Of a stretch of 64,000 nt of DNA, positions 6,799 to 15,677 are shown in pieces. Position numbers and translations under genes: made by a program. Origin of the DNA: Candidatus Edwardsbacteria bacterium RifOxyA12_full_54_48 (lineage in GTDB: Bacteria; Edwardsbacteria; AC1; EtOH8); NCBI GenBank assembly GCA_001777915.1, contig MFFN01000006.1, forward strand, positions 338,935 to 402,934, given 5' to 3'. Position 1 is the stretch's first letter. Every line of letters starts with the position of its first letter. Below the pieces are notes generated by a model, which saw only the letters and a list, made by a program, of their open reading frames with translations, was not told where the DNA came from and did not search any database.

Positions 6799-9700
6799 CT
6801 ATTTGAATTTAAAATCAGCTACCGTGTTTGTCCTTGTGTTTCTTAACCAGTGAATTTCTACTCCATCAATATTTCTTGCCATTTTTACCCACCCTTCAGA
6901 GGCATGCCATATGGGGTCCTTCATTTGAATACGCAATTTAGCGCCTTCCAATGGATTAGCCATTACTTTATCCATTGCAGCTTGCTCTACGGCATTTTTC
7001 GCCACGTTGCGCCCAGTGCTTAACTGCGGTATTTGCTTTGGCGAACTCGCAACTTCATTCCCAATGATCCCTGCACCCTTGGCGGCAATGGATACATAGG
7101 CAACAACCTGTGCGGCCCGCAACACATCCTGTCCCACATAGCCCACGGTCTCCCACAGGGTGTTATTGCCGTTTATCGCATTGTAGGTCCCCACCCCAAA
7201 GCGCAGGAAATCATAACTGCCACGGATCACGCTTTCGGTGACATAGGCCGTGGCCGGGGTCATGGTGATCGAGGCGGTGGCCTTGGAGGCTTCGCTGAAT
7301 ATCGTCCGGCTGAGGAATCCGTCTATGGCATCGGCCCAGTCGTAGGGAGCTTCGCCGTTGGGATCTATGAAGCGGTATGGGTTATTCAGACAATACGAAT
7401 ACCGGTTCAGCCTCTGCGGGTTGGATAAGCTCCCTTCCTTGGGCGCACCGAACAGGTCCGGGTCCGGCACTAAGAACCGTCCGATCCGGCAATCGTAATA
7501 CCGCGCCCCGAAGTAATCCAGCCCCGACCAGTCCCGCTCCTTGGAAGTGAACTTGCGGTTGTTGCTGTAGGTCCCGGTATAATTATACTGCTTGCCGAAC
7601 GGGTAGTAATTGTCGGTGCGCACCACCGTGCCACTGGAATTGGTTATGGCCTTGGGCGTCCCCAGGTAATCGCAGTGATAGTAATAAGCGCTGGTCCCCT
7701 CGACCTTTACCGCCAGCTTGCCGTTAAGATAAATATACTTGCACTTAAGGGCATTGTACTCGTCGTACTCCGCCAGGGTATTGTTCCCGTTGCAAACGTA
7801 ATATCTGACATAGGGCGGAGTTTGTGGCACCAATGCCGTGACAATGCCGGGTGAATAGTTTCTGGGCAAACCGTTCTTCTGATACTGCTTGACCCTGACG
7901 CCGTCTCCATCATACCAGTAATTGGCCGGATAGCCGAAATTGCCGTCCAAAAAGTACTTGAGCCGGCCGGCCGGATCGTAGGTCATGGTCAACCAGGCCC
8001 ATCCGCCGTCGCTGACCCCGGTCACTTCCCCGGCCCCATTATAAGTATAACCCCAACTATCCGCCGTAGTCAATCGGTTTGTGGAGTAATTATAGGCATA
8101 GGTTGAGCTGTATTCCACGGTCTTGGCGGTGATGTTTCCGTGAATATCATAGCTGTATGAATTGCCTGCCCATGGTCCGTTGGCGGTTATCATCCGGTTG
8201 ACGTCGTCATAGGCATAGCTCTGATTGTAAGCGCTGTTGATGTTGTCGGTCAGCGTGGTCATATTCCCCACCCCGTCATAAAGGTAAGAATAGCCTATGG
8301 CACCCGACACGCTGATGCCGCTTATCCGGTAGCGGTTATTGTAGGAGATGGTGGCTGTTTTACCGTTGGCATAGCTGATGGTGGCCTCCCCGCTGGAGGG
8401 GTGATAGGTGACCCCGGTTATGTAGCCCGATATTGCCGTTGTCCGGTTTCCGTTATCATAGGTATAGCTGACGGAAATGTTATCGGGATAGATGATGGAG
8501 GTCAGATTGTCCCTGGTATCGTAGCCGAATGTCAAATTATAGGTGCGGCTTTCGATGTTCATGACTTTTGATGTCATCCGGTCGGCATTATCGTAAACAA
8601 AAGAATATGACACTACCAGGGAACTCAGACTGGTTCGGTTGTTGGCATTGTCATATCCGATGGCCACATCGGCCGAATCGCTGGGATAATCGATGCTGGT
8701 CAGGCGGTTGATATCATCATAATCGTAATTGATGGTGCGTTCGGCATCCGCTCTTTGAGTGACTAAACCGATGGCATTGTAGGCATAATTCACCGTTCCC
8801 GCTTCGGGGGTCGTTTCCGAGACCAGGAAATTAGTGGTGGTATTATAATTATACGTCCTGATCAGGCTGCCCTTGGTGATCTGAGTCACGCTGCCCAGGG
8901 TATTTCGGGTATAGCTGGTGGTCGCGATTGCATCAGCCACTTGCATCAGCCAGCGCTCGTCGGGGTCGCCAAAGGCCTGGTAGGTATAGGTTACGTTCTT
9001 GCTCCTCTCGTCATTGACCGTGGTGTTGGCGCCGGAAAAAGTATAGTTTATGGTCGTAGCATCGGGATTGGTTATTTTGTTTATCCTGCCCAGGTTGTCA
9101 TATTCAAAACTTCGTCCGATATTAGTGGATGTATGGGGGTAGGATTCGTAGGACTTCAATCCCATATTATTATAACTTATGGAGGTATTAACCCCCACCA
9201 CGTTGGTGGTGCCGGAGGATCTTCCCAACCCGTCGTAATTCTTTTGTGACCAGTAACTACCCCGGGCGCTCTTTTCCCAGGTGCAATTGCTGGCATAAGT
9301 GATGGCGGTGTAATCCCCTAAAGGTGGGGTGATTCTTGTTAAACGATTGGCATTGTCGTAAAGATATGACGTGGTCTTGCCACGGCCGTTGGTTTCCGTG
9401 GCAACCGTTCCCTCCCAATTTATCGTCCTGGTAATGGAATATATCGGATTTTGTATGGTCTGGGGCAAGCCATAGGCATAGCTGCTGTAGTCGATCCAAC
9501 TCCCGCTGGCATCGGTGACCCGGTCGATATCGCCGTTGGTGTAATAAGTAAAGGTGGTGGTTACGCCGTATTTATTTTCCGTCAACACGCTGCCCTGGGA
9601 ATTATAGGTATAACTGATGCCGAAGCTTTGCCCGTTTACGGTTACTGTTTTTGTGGCCGGTTTGTCAACCACATAATACGTGCCGCTGCTCCAGTAGGTT

Positions 9701-11130
9701 AGGGCGGTGGTTCTGGTGCTTTGGCCGGTCTCGTTGATGTTTTGAGGGTTGCCGTAATTGGTAAAATTGCTGTTGGTGGTGGTATAATTGACCCCGTCGC
9801 GCGATATAACCGTAGAACTCAATAAGGGCACAAATATTTGCGTATCGTAGGCGTCATATAGCCATTCCCGGTCATTTGAGATATAGGTGGATTTTATCCA
9901 GGTATAGGTTTTGGCTTGGCTTGTCCCAATCGATTCATACACCGGCAAGCCCATCTTCCATTTGTTCCCGCTGCTATAAGAATTATAAGCGCCGTTATAA
10001 CGATATTCATATACCAAGCCGTTGGGAGCAGTAACTTGGGTTTTATCTTCAGTGCTTTGGGCGGTTGGTTGAATATAAGAAAAGCTCCAAGTATTGTTAT
10101 CAAGCTTTCTGGTGCTGACCACGAAAAAGTAATTGGTAAAAGTACTAAAGGTATACGTTCTGGTTACGTATGCATATTCGATTGTCCCCCCCTGCGGCGT
10201 GGTGATCTTACTAAGTTCATAGGCAGGTCTGGTGGTGGTATATAGATAACCCCAGGAAAACCCGGCCGGAGAAGTCACGCTGGTCAATAAGGGGTGGGAA
10301 TAGGTAAGGTTATAGGCATAATTATAGGTCTTTCCATTGGCGGTTATCTGGGAAAGCCTTAATTTTGTTGTAGTGTCGTATATAAAATCCACTGTACGAC
10401 TATAACTATTATCATAAATATAATCTATTACCATTTGAGATAAAATAACAGCGTACGCTATAGTTATGGTATTTCCATAAGGATCCTGAATGGATTTTAC
10501 CGGGTAACATGTATTACCGTCTATATAATATGCATTCTCATCGCCAAAAATATATTTAATGCCATTGGTCATAGTCAAGGCGTAATCGCCATTGCCTATG
10601 TTTTCATAACGCCAGTATTCCTTGGTTATCCAGCGGGCAGTATTGTTTTTATCGCTATAAGCAATATGCTGGGAGCCATCTGCCAGTTCAATTAATGGTT
10701 GGTACTTGCTGTCACCCCCGGGCGTAGTGCCGGTCGGGCGGATGACCCGTCCCATGTGCATGGACCAACCCAACCCCACAACAGAAGTGGAGATATCAAC
10801 CAAAGCCTCATCTACGGTTCCAATATTCCGCCAAACACTGCTGTTGTAATAACGCATTATTTTTAAATCCAGCCCGGCCTTCCCCGGTAACATCAGATCG
10901 GTGTGTATTATCGTCAGATTTCCGGTAAAGGGATCCACTTTTTCATAGGGCATACCCTGAAATGCATTTCTGTTTGGGTTTTGGCCCCGATAATTATAAT
11001 ATACATCATCCGCGGCTGTTTTCGATCCGCTGCTGACCTGGGGGATAACTATTTTCTCTTTGTACACTTTTGCAACTAATTGGGTGGAAATAATTGCAGA
11101 AATGAACAATGTCACTAATATCTTTTTCAT
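6799..11130 (-). CDS. Rhs/YD-repeat protein with variable C-terminal toxin-like tip
   Basis: This 1443-residue protein has an N-terminal signal peptide (MKKILVTLFISAIIS, cleavage near residue 20) and dozens of YD-type repeats (such as YDNANRLTRI and YDDINRLTSI). The conserved Rhs core ends near residue 1258 (GLDYFGARYYD, DPDLF, NPYRFIDPNG). YD repeats form a shell that encloses the C-terminal domain. The tip of about 185 residues ends in a compact segment with MKDPIWHASEGWVKM and HWLRNTRTNTVADFKFK. This is reminiscent of small nuclease-type tips of CdiA/Rhs proteins, but its activity is unknown. It is the second gene of a leftward operon, five bases after a secreted protein gene and followed by a candidate immunity gene. 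The tip-proximal DNA differs from the displaced tips downstream. Confidence 0.92.
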   Translation of the reverse strand: MKKILVTLFISAIISTQLVAKVYKEKIVIPQVSSGSKTAADDVYYNYRGQNPNRNAFQGMPYEKVDPFTGNLTIIHTDLMLPGKAGLDLKIMRYYNSSVWRNIGTVDEALVDISTSVVGLGWSMHMGRVIRPTGTTPGGDSKYQPLIELADGSQHIAYSDKNNTARWITKEYWRYENIGNGDYALTMTNGIKYIFGDENAYYIDGNTCYPVKSIQDPYGNTITIAYAVILSQMVIDYIYDNSYSRTVDFIYDTTTKLRLSQITANGKTYNYAYNLTYSHPLLTSVTSPAGFSWGYLYTTTRPAYELSKITTPQGGTIEYAYVTRTYTFSTFTNYFFVVSTRKLDNNTWSFSYIQPTAQSTEDKTQVTAPNGLVYEYRYNGAYNSYSSGNKWKMGLPVYESIGTSQAKTYTWIKSTYISNDREWLYDAYDTQIFVPLLSSTVISRDGVNYTTTNSNFTNYGNPQNINETGQSTRTTALTYWSSGTYYVVDKPATKTVTVNGQSFGISYTYNSQGSVLTENKYGVTTTFTYYTNGDIDRVTDASGSWIDYSSYAYGLPQTIQNPIYSITRTINWEGTVATETNGRGKTTSYLYDNANRLTRITPPLGDYTAITYASNCTWEKSARGSYWSQKNYDGLGRSSGTTNVVGVNTSISYNNMGLKSYESYPHTSTNIGRSFEYDNLGRINKITNPDATTINYTFSGANTTVNDERSKNVTYTYQAFGDPDERWLMQVADAIATTSYTRNTLGSVTQITKGSLIRTYNYNTTTNFLVSETTPEAGTVNYAYNAIGLVTQRADAERTINYDYDDINRLTSIDYPSDSADVAIGYDNANNRTSLSSLVVSYSFVYDNADRMTSKVMNIESRTYNLTFGYDTRDNLTSIIYPDNISVSYTYDNGNRTTAISGYITGVTYHPSSGEATISYANGKTATISYNNRYRISGISVSGAIGYSYLYDGVGNMTTLTDNINSAYNQSYAYDDVNRMITANGPWAGNSYSYDIHGNITAKTVEYSSTYAYNYSTNRLTTADSWGYTYNGAGEVTGVSDGGWAWLTMTYDPAGRLKYFLDGNFGYPANYWYDGDGVRVKQYQKNGLPRNYSPGIVTALVPQTPPYVRYYVCNGNNTLAEYDEYNALKCKYIYLNGKLAVKVEGTSAYYYHCDYLGTPKAITNSSGTVVRTDNYYPFGKQYNYTGTYSNNRKFTSKERDWSGLDYFGARYYDCRIGRFLVPDPDLFGAPKEGSLSNPQRLNRYSYCLNNPYRFIDPNGEAPYDWADAIDGFLSRTIFSEASKATASITMTPATAYVTESVIRGSYDFLRFGVGTYNAINGNNTLWETVGYVGQDVLRAAQVVAYVSIAAKGAGIIGNEVASSPKQIPQLSTGRNVAKNAVEQAAMDKVMANPLEGAKLRIQMKDPIWHASEGWVKMARNIDGVEIHWLRNTRTNTVADFKFK

Positions 11131-11135
11131 TTTTC

Positions 11136-11825
11136 TTACCTCAATATTGTTATTTTGCCCTTGGCAAAACTGTTGTTGTTATCCGATAAGACATAGAAAT
11201 ATATTCCGGCGGAAACCTTTTCCCCGCCGTTGTTCATGCCGTTCCAGGTTATTTCGCCGGATGCTTGTGTTATATTTATTTGCTTAACCAACTGGCCCAA
11301 AAAATTATATATATTAATTTTTGAGTTATTGCTTAAGTTATTGAAATTAAATTTTATATTGCCTGTTGCCGGATTTGGGAAAGATGTGAATTTCAGGCCT
11401 TCAACTTTTGGCGCAACATCTTTTAAAGCCAAATTTATAGTCTTCGAAAGGACAACACCTGATTTATTGCTGATTTGAACAAAAACATTTGCTGTATCAG
11501 TTTGAAATTTTGATCCATCAATACTGAAAGGAAAAGATAATTCAATATCTTCACCATTGGGAATAATTACTTCTCTTTTGTTTTCTATGTCTGAAAAAAT
11601 AATATTTTCAGAACACTTTTCCAATTCAACAGTGAAAGTATTTTTATTATTGACCTCTTCTGCTGCAACCTCAGATACAATGTTCAAAATATCACCGTTT
11701 TTGATCTCTAAAATTAAAGTATTATTTTCTATAGTTAATTGATCACTGGTTGCATAAACAGAACTAACCGCTGTAATTAATAACAGCATTAGCAATGTAG
11801 CCAACAGGGATGAGGTTTTTTTCAT
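11136..11825 (-). CDS. secreted protein with type IX/FlgD-like C-terminal sorting tail
   Basis: I place the start at ATG 11825, after a purine-rich GGGAGAAAAG. The first 27 residues are a signal peptide (MKKTSSLLATLLMLLLITAV). The middle is beta-rich with no recognised domain. The last 85 residues follow the Por-secretion or FlgD-Ig pattern: FPNPATGNIKFNF, INIYNFLGQLVK, ITWNGMNNGGEKVSAGIYFY and a terminal KGKITIL. Such tails direct export or surface attachment in FCB-type bacteria. It precedes the Rhs gene by five bases, so the two are probably co-expressed and may function together at the cell surface. Confidence 0.8.
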   Translation of the reverse strand: MKKTSSLLATLLMLLLITAVSSVYATSDQLTIENNTLILEIKNGDILNIVSEVAAEEVNNKNTFTVELEKCSENIIFSDIENKREVIIPNGEDIELSFPFSIDGSKFQTDTANVFVQISNKSGVVLSKTINLALKDVAPKVEGLKFTSFPNPATGNIKFNFNNLSNNSKINIYNFLGQLVKQINITQASGEITWNGMNNGGEKVSAGIYFYVLSDNNNSFAKGKITILR

Positions 11826-11910
11826 GGCTTTTCTCCCTAAAATAAAAATTTTTATTAATAGACAACCCATTTTACCTCGTATATAAAAGCAAACAAACAA
11901 TAGGATTACA

Positions 11911-11927
11911 CTCAATATCCGTGCCAA
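11911..11927 (-). promoter_or_regulatory. possible sigma-54-like promoter upstream of the Rhs operon
   Basis: The minus strand reads TTGGCACGGATATTGAG. This matches the -24 element TTGGCACG and the TTG of the -12 element at normal spacing, but the conserved C after TTG is A. It lies about 85 bases before the ATG at 11825. No clear sigma-70 pair was found in the same AT-rich spacer. Low certainty. Confidence 0.3.
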
Positions 11928-12010
11928 TTAAATATTATATTTTTTGTTAATTGTAATGCCTTGCATTACAATTTGTTAGAATTTATCTAATGATGCTGCT
12001 CCCTAACAAT

Positions 12011-12045
12011 AAAAAAGGCCAATGAGACATTATGTCTCATTGGCC
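12011..12045 (-). terminator. intrinsic terminator downstream of recR
   Basis: A perfect 14-bp stem (ggccaatgagacat and its complement, one-base loop, 12017-12045) is followed on the minus strand by TTTTTT. It ends the ybaB/recR transcript about 160 bases after recR. Its centre gacattatgtc is the same 11-mer found at 22608-22618. The remainder of 11928-12204 holds no gene I can see. Confidence 0.85.
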
Positions 12046-12204
12046 AATGTAAAAATACGAAATATTTCGTTAAACCATTGTTAAACAACAATATATAAAT
12101 TATGTGACTTTTGGCACACTTTTTATAAATGTCTCACTTTTACTTACGCCCTTTTTTCAACTAACTAGTACAAGCCTTTAAGTAAACAAACCTTAATAAT
12201 TATC

Positions 12205-12804
12205 TCACATCTCCTGCCGGCCGGTCAGGGCCCGGCTCAAGGTCACCTCGTCGGAGAACTCCAGGTCGCTGCCCACCGGCAGCCCCCGGGCGATCCGGGT
12301 CACTTTGATCCCCAATGGTTTGACTAATTTCATCAAATACAGCGCGGTGGCCTCGCCCTCGGCGTTGGGGTTGGTGGCGATGATCATCTCCCTGACCTCG
12401 GTCCTCTCCAGCCGCTGCATCAGCTCCCTTATCCGCAGGTCGTCCGGGCCGATGCCGTCCAGCGGCGACAGGTGCCCCTGCAGAACGTGGTACAGCCCCC
12501 GGAACTCCGAGGTCCTCTCGATGGCCAGCAGATCGTTGGTCTCCTCCACCACGCAGATCAGGGCCGGCTCCCGCTTGACGTCCCGGCAGATGGTGCACAG
12601 GTCGTTCTCCGAGGCGTTGTAGCACTGGACGCAGAAGCGAACCTTCTCTTTCAGCTCCACAATGGCGTTGGCCAGGGCCACCGCGTCCTCCTGGCTGGAC
12701 TTGAGCAGATAGAACGCCAGGCGCTGGGCGGTCTTCCGCCCGATGCCGGGAAGCTTCATCAGCTCGTCTATGGTGCGCGACAGTATTTCCGACCCGTAAT
12801 GCAT
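12205..12804 (-). CDS. recR: recombination protein RecR
   Basis: RecR clamps DNA with RecO and RecF during recombinational repair. The 199-residue length is normal. The order is a helix-hairpin-helix (LPGIGRKTAQRLAFYLL, near residue 15), a C4 zinc motif CVQCYNASENDLCTIC (about 56-71), a Toprim domain starting at ICVVEETNDLLAIER and including GIGPDDLRI, and a C-terminal ALTGRQEM. A longer frame in another phase is spurious. It follows ybaB, the usual dnaX-ybaB-recR order, here with repeats inserted between the genes. Confidence 0.97.
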   Translation of the reverse strand: MHYGSEILSRTIDELMKLPGIGRKTAQRLAFYLLKSSQEDAVALANAIVELKEKVRFCVQCYNASENDLCTICRDVKREPALICVVEETNDLLAIERTSEFRGLYHVLQGHLSPLDGIGPDDLRIRELMQRLERTEVREMIIATNPNAEGEATALYLMKLVKPLGIKVTRIARGLPVGSDLEFSDEVTLSRALTGRQEM

Positions 12805-12825
12805 AAACCTTATTATATTTTAACC

Positions 12826-12900
12826 ACCAAGGCTCCAAGGCACAAAGGAGAAATCATTTTACCGGAAGAAATTGGTGACTTAGTGTCTTAGTGGTTGTTT
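12826..12900. repeat. dispersed palindromic repeat (family C) between ybaB and recR
   Basis: The left part (ccaccaaggctccaaggcac) and the right part (cttagtgtcttagtggttg) are imperfect inverted copies of a ccaccaagacactaagacac consensus. A single arm recurs at 39932-39960. It lies wholly in the spacer. Confidence 0.6.
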
Positions 12901-12906
12901 GTAGTT

Positions 12907-13221
12907 CTAAAACATTCCCGGGAGGCTCATGCCGCCGGTCAGGGCGGACATCTCTTTGGCCGCCAGGTCGCGGGACATTTTTATGGCCTCCTGCACCCCG
13001 CTCAAGACCAGGTCCTGCAGCATATCGGCTTCCTCGGGCTTGATGATCTCCGGGGAGATCTTTATGTCCAGGATGTTCTGCTGGCCGTCGGCCGTCACCC
13101 TGACCATGCCGCCGCCCACCGAGGCCTCCACCCTTTTGTTCGCCAGTTCTTTCTGGATGCTTTCCATCTTCGATTGCATCATCTGGGCCTGCTTGAGCAG
13201 GTCGCCCATTCCCTTGGCCAT
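12907..13221 (-). CDS. YbaB/EbfC family nucleoid-associated protein
   Basis: This small dimeric DNA-binding protein family is encoded between dnaX and recR in most bacteria. ATG 13221 has AGGAGAC upstream and gives 104 residues, beginning MAKGMGDLLKQAQMMQSKM. An upstream extension to 13254 lacks support. The mid-protein signature VEASVGGGMVRVTADGQQ and the ISPEII segment are typical. The last residues GMSLPGMF match the Gly/Met-rich tail of the family. Confidence 0.95.
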   Translation of the reverse strand: MAKGMGDLLKQAQMMQSKMESIQKELANKRVEASVGGGMVRVTADGQQNILDIKISPEIIKPEEADMLQDLVLSGVQEAIKMSRDLAAKEMSALTGGMSLPGMF

Positions 13222-13248
13222 CGTGTCTCCTTTGTGTTCTATACTTGA

Positions 13249-13343
13249 TGTCACCCTGAGGTCAGCTTCATATCTGTCAGGCCGAACGGGTGAACAGTGC
13301 CATCCTACAACCTGTGCAACCTCGAAGTGTACTCAGGATGACA
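13249..13343. repeat. MITE-like repeat, family A, copy 1
   Basis: The element runs from tgtcaccctgag to ctcaggatgaca, imperfect inverted termini 95 bp apart, with an internal block ccgaacgggtgaacagtgcc. Other copies lie at 13366-13571 and 40047-40140. The start only of a further copy is at 13596-13607. Confidence 0.75.
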
Positions 13344-13365
13344 GTTAATAAGCATATACTTAAAT

Positions 13366-13571
13366 TGTCACCCTGAGACTAGCACCTTGTTTGACAAGCC
13401 GAGTGCCTCCGCTAAGTGCCTCCGCTAAAGCTTTGGCACTCGAGGAAGTCATACATTAAAGCGTAGGCGGAAGCTACTGCACTTAAAGAAGACATTAGAG
13501 TAGCGTAAGCGGAACGGGTGAACAGTGCCATCCTGCAACCTGTGCAACCTCGAAGTGTACTCAGGATGACA
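13366..13571. repeat. MITE-like repeat, family A, copy 2, interrupted by family B
   Basis: It has the same termini and the same right half as copy 1, but is 111 bp longer because of an element inserted between ccga and acgggtg. A third family A start (13596-13607) precedes the dnaX stop. I see no gene in 13222-13667. Confidence 0.75.
13403..13513 (+). repeat. family B element nested in family A
   Basis: This 111-bp block is absent from copy 1 of the host repeat. It contains two agtgcctccgct motifs, tggcactcgaggaag and tagcgtaagcgg, shared with the element at 2861-2933. It has no coding capacity. Confidence 0.65.
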
Positions 13572-13667
13572 GGGTTTATTGCATATTTTGAAAATTGTCA
13601 CCCTGAGCCAGGTATTGCCGATCCGTTTGAATCCGAAAAAAATCCTGATGATCCGCGTCCAATGGTC

Positions 13668-15314
13668 CTACACCACTTCGCCGTCCACCGCGTCCATAAA
13701 GCTTTTCAGCTGGGGCGATTCCATGACCTCGGACTTGCGGCGGTCTATCTCATCCTGCCGGCTCAGGCGCTGGGGAGTCTCCTTGACCTGCGGCGTCTGG
13801 GAGGCCTGCCCTTTTTCGACCTGGCAGACCACCTTGAGCTTCTGGCCCCATAATTTAAAGGTCTCCTCCTGGATCAGCTCCTGGTAGGCCTTGTCCTCCA
13901 GCGATTTCTTGTGAAAGTTGGCCTGCGGGCCGAAGCTCAGGATAAGATTTCCGTCGCTGACCCCCACCGGGCGGGCCGAGGCCAGGCAGGTCCCGGCGGT
14001 CATGTGCCGCTCCTGGACCGCTGTTATCAGACTCTGCCACAGGGATTCGAAATCCCGGCTCAGCGGCTGCGGTGGAGCGGTGTACTCGGCCGGTTCTTCT
14101 TTAATCGGACTGACGTTCAACTTAGCTTGCTGGGGAGGTTTTAGGGCCGGGGCCGGCGGTTCCTCCTTTTCGGGATCGTCCCCGCCCTGGTCCAGCAGTT
14201 TTATCACTTCCTCCAGCCGGACGGTGGAGTCAAGGTTGCAGAGGCGCAGGCAGGCCATCTCCAGTATCAGCCGGGCCTGGGAACTGCGCTTCATGGTGGC
14301 CTCGGCGTCGATCAGAATGTTGGCCATCCGCAATATATCCCGGTCATCCAGGCCCTGGGCCTGCTGGGTGAATTTCTCCTGCTCATCGGGGGTCATCTCC
14401 CCGGCCGCGGTCCGGCCGGAGCCGGCGGCTATCAGCAGCAGCTTGCGCAGGTGGGCCAGCCATCCCAGGATGAATTCCTGCAGGTCGTAGCCGCCAACGG
14501 CCACCTGGTCGATCAGCGACAGGATGCCCGGCTTGTCATGGGCCCGCACCAGCTCCAGGGCCTTGAAATACATCTCCTCGTCCACCAGGCCCAGCACCTG
14601 CCGGGCGTCATCGGCCTTGATGCTGTTGCCGCTGAAGGCGATCAGCTGGTCCATCAGGCTGATGGAATCGCGCATGGAGCCCTCGGCCTTCTTGGCCACG
14701 ATATACAGGCATTCGTCCTCGGCCTTGACCTCCTCGCCGGACAGCATCTTTTTGAGATGGGACACGATCTGGTTCAGCTGGATGCGCCGGAAATCGAAGC
14801 GCTGGCAGCGGGACAGGATGGTGATGGGCACCTTGTGCACCTCGGTGGTGGCGAAGACGAAGACCACGTGGGCCGGCGGCTCCTCCAGGGTCTTCAGCAG
14901 GGCGTTGAAGGCCTCCTTGGTCAGCATGTGGACCTCGTCGATGATGTAGACCTTGTACTTGCCCTGGGTGGGGGTGTATTTGACGTTCTCCCTCAGGTCG
15001 CGGATCTGGTCGATGCCGCGGTTGGAGGCGCCGTCTATCTCCAGCACGTCCATGCTGCGCGAGCCGGTGATCTCCAGGCAGGAGGTGCACTGGTTGCAGG
15101 GGGTCTCGGTGGGCCCCTGGGCGCAGTTGAGGGCCTTGGCCAGGATGCGGGCGGTGGTGGTCTTGCCCACCCCCCGGGCCCCGGCGAAGATGTAGGCGTG
15201 GGCGGTGCGCTTGGTGCGGATGGCGTTGCGCAGGGTGGTGGTAACGTGCTCCTGGCCCACGATCTGCTCGAAGTTCTGGGGCCGCCATTTGCGGGCTAAT
15301 ACAAGATAGGACAT
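13668..15314 (-). CDS. dnaX: DNA polymerase III subunit gamma/tau
   Basis: This is the clamp-loader ATPase of the replicative polymerase, 548 residues. It has a Walker A GARGVGKTTTAR (about 45-56), a zinc-binding set CNQCTSC (about 73-79) plus C64, a Walker B DEVHML (about 125), and the LSRCQRFDF arginine-finger region. The N-terminus MSYLVLARKWRPQNFEQIVGQ is canonical. The C-terminal part is Pro/Lys-rich and then forms a tau-like domain. I looked only casually for a frameshift slip site for gamma and saw none. Confidence 0.97.
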   Translation of the reverse strand: MSYLVLARKWRPQNFEQIVGQEHVTTTLRNAIRTKRTAHAYIFAGARGVGKTTTARILAKALNCAQGPTETPCNQCTSCLEITGSRSMDVLEIDGASNRGIDQIRDLRENVKYTPTQGKYKVYIIDEVHMLTKEAFNALLKTLEEPPAHVVFVFATTEVHKVPITILSRCQRFDFRRIQLNQIVSHLKKMLSGEEVKAEDECLYIVAKKAEGSMRDSISLMDQLIAFSGNSIKADDARQVLGLVDEEMYFKALELVRAHDKPGILSLIDQVAVGGYDLQEFILGWLAHLRKLLLIAAGSGRTAAGEMTPDEQEKFTQQAQGLDDRDILRMANILIDAEATMKRSSQARLILEMACLRLCNLDSTVRLEEVIKLLDQGGDDPEKEEPPAPALKPPQQAKLNVSPIKEEPAEYTAPPQPLSRDFESLWQSLITAVQERHMTAGTCLASARPVGVSDGNLILSFGPQANFHKKSLEDKAYQELIQEETFKLWGQKLKVVCQVEKGQASQTPQVKETPQRLSRQDEIDRRKSEVMESPQLKSFMDAVDGEVV

Positions 15315-15371
15315 TTTTTAGACAATCTTTTTAATTATTTTATTTTTACTGTATCGAGCGAATTGCTCCAT

Positions 15372-15463
15372 TTGTCATTCCCGTCCCGCATCAAGTGTGG
15401 GATAAATTCCGACGGGAATCCACCAAAAACCTGGATTCCTGCTTCCGCAGGAATGACTGACAG
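15372..15463. repeat. dispersed palindromic repeat, family E, copy 1
   Basis: Inverted blocks tcattcccgtc and gacgggaatcca, then ggattcctgc and gcaggaatga, make a two-hairpin element between dnaX and the SRP RNA. Related copies lie at 16399-16485 and 16573-16631. Confidence 0.6.
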
Positions 15464-15532
15464 CCTTGTTAGGCATACCAAAAAAAATGATTTGCAACAA
15501 AATGAAGTTATTTAGTGATAAACTAAAAAAGA

Positions 15533-15631
<99 letters not shown>

Positions 15632-15677
15632 ATATTCAATTTTATCAGAGCGGCGGGGATTTGTCAACGATTGGCCG

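Noticed and set aside
11826-11927. N-terminal extension of the secreted protein upstream of Rhs
   Set aside because: It would start at a TTG and precede a complete signal peptide that has its own ATG and purine-rich ribosome-binding site.
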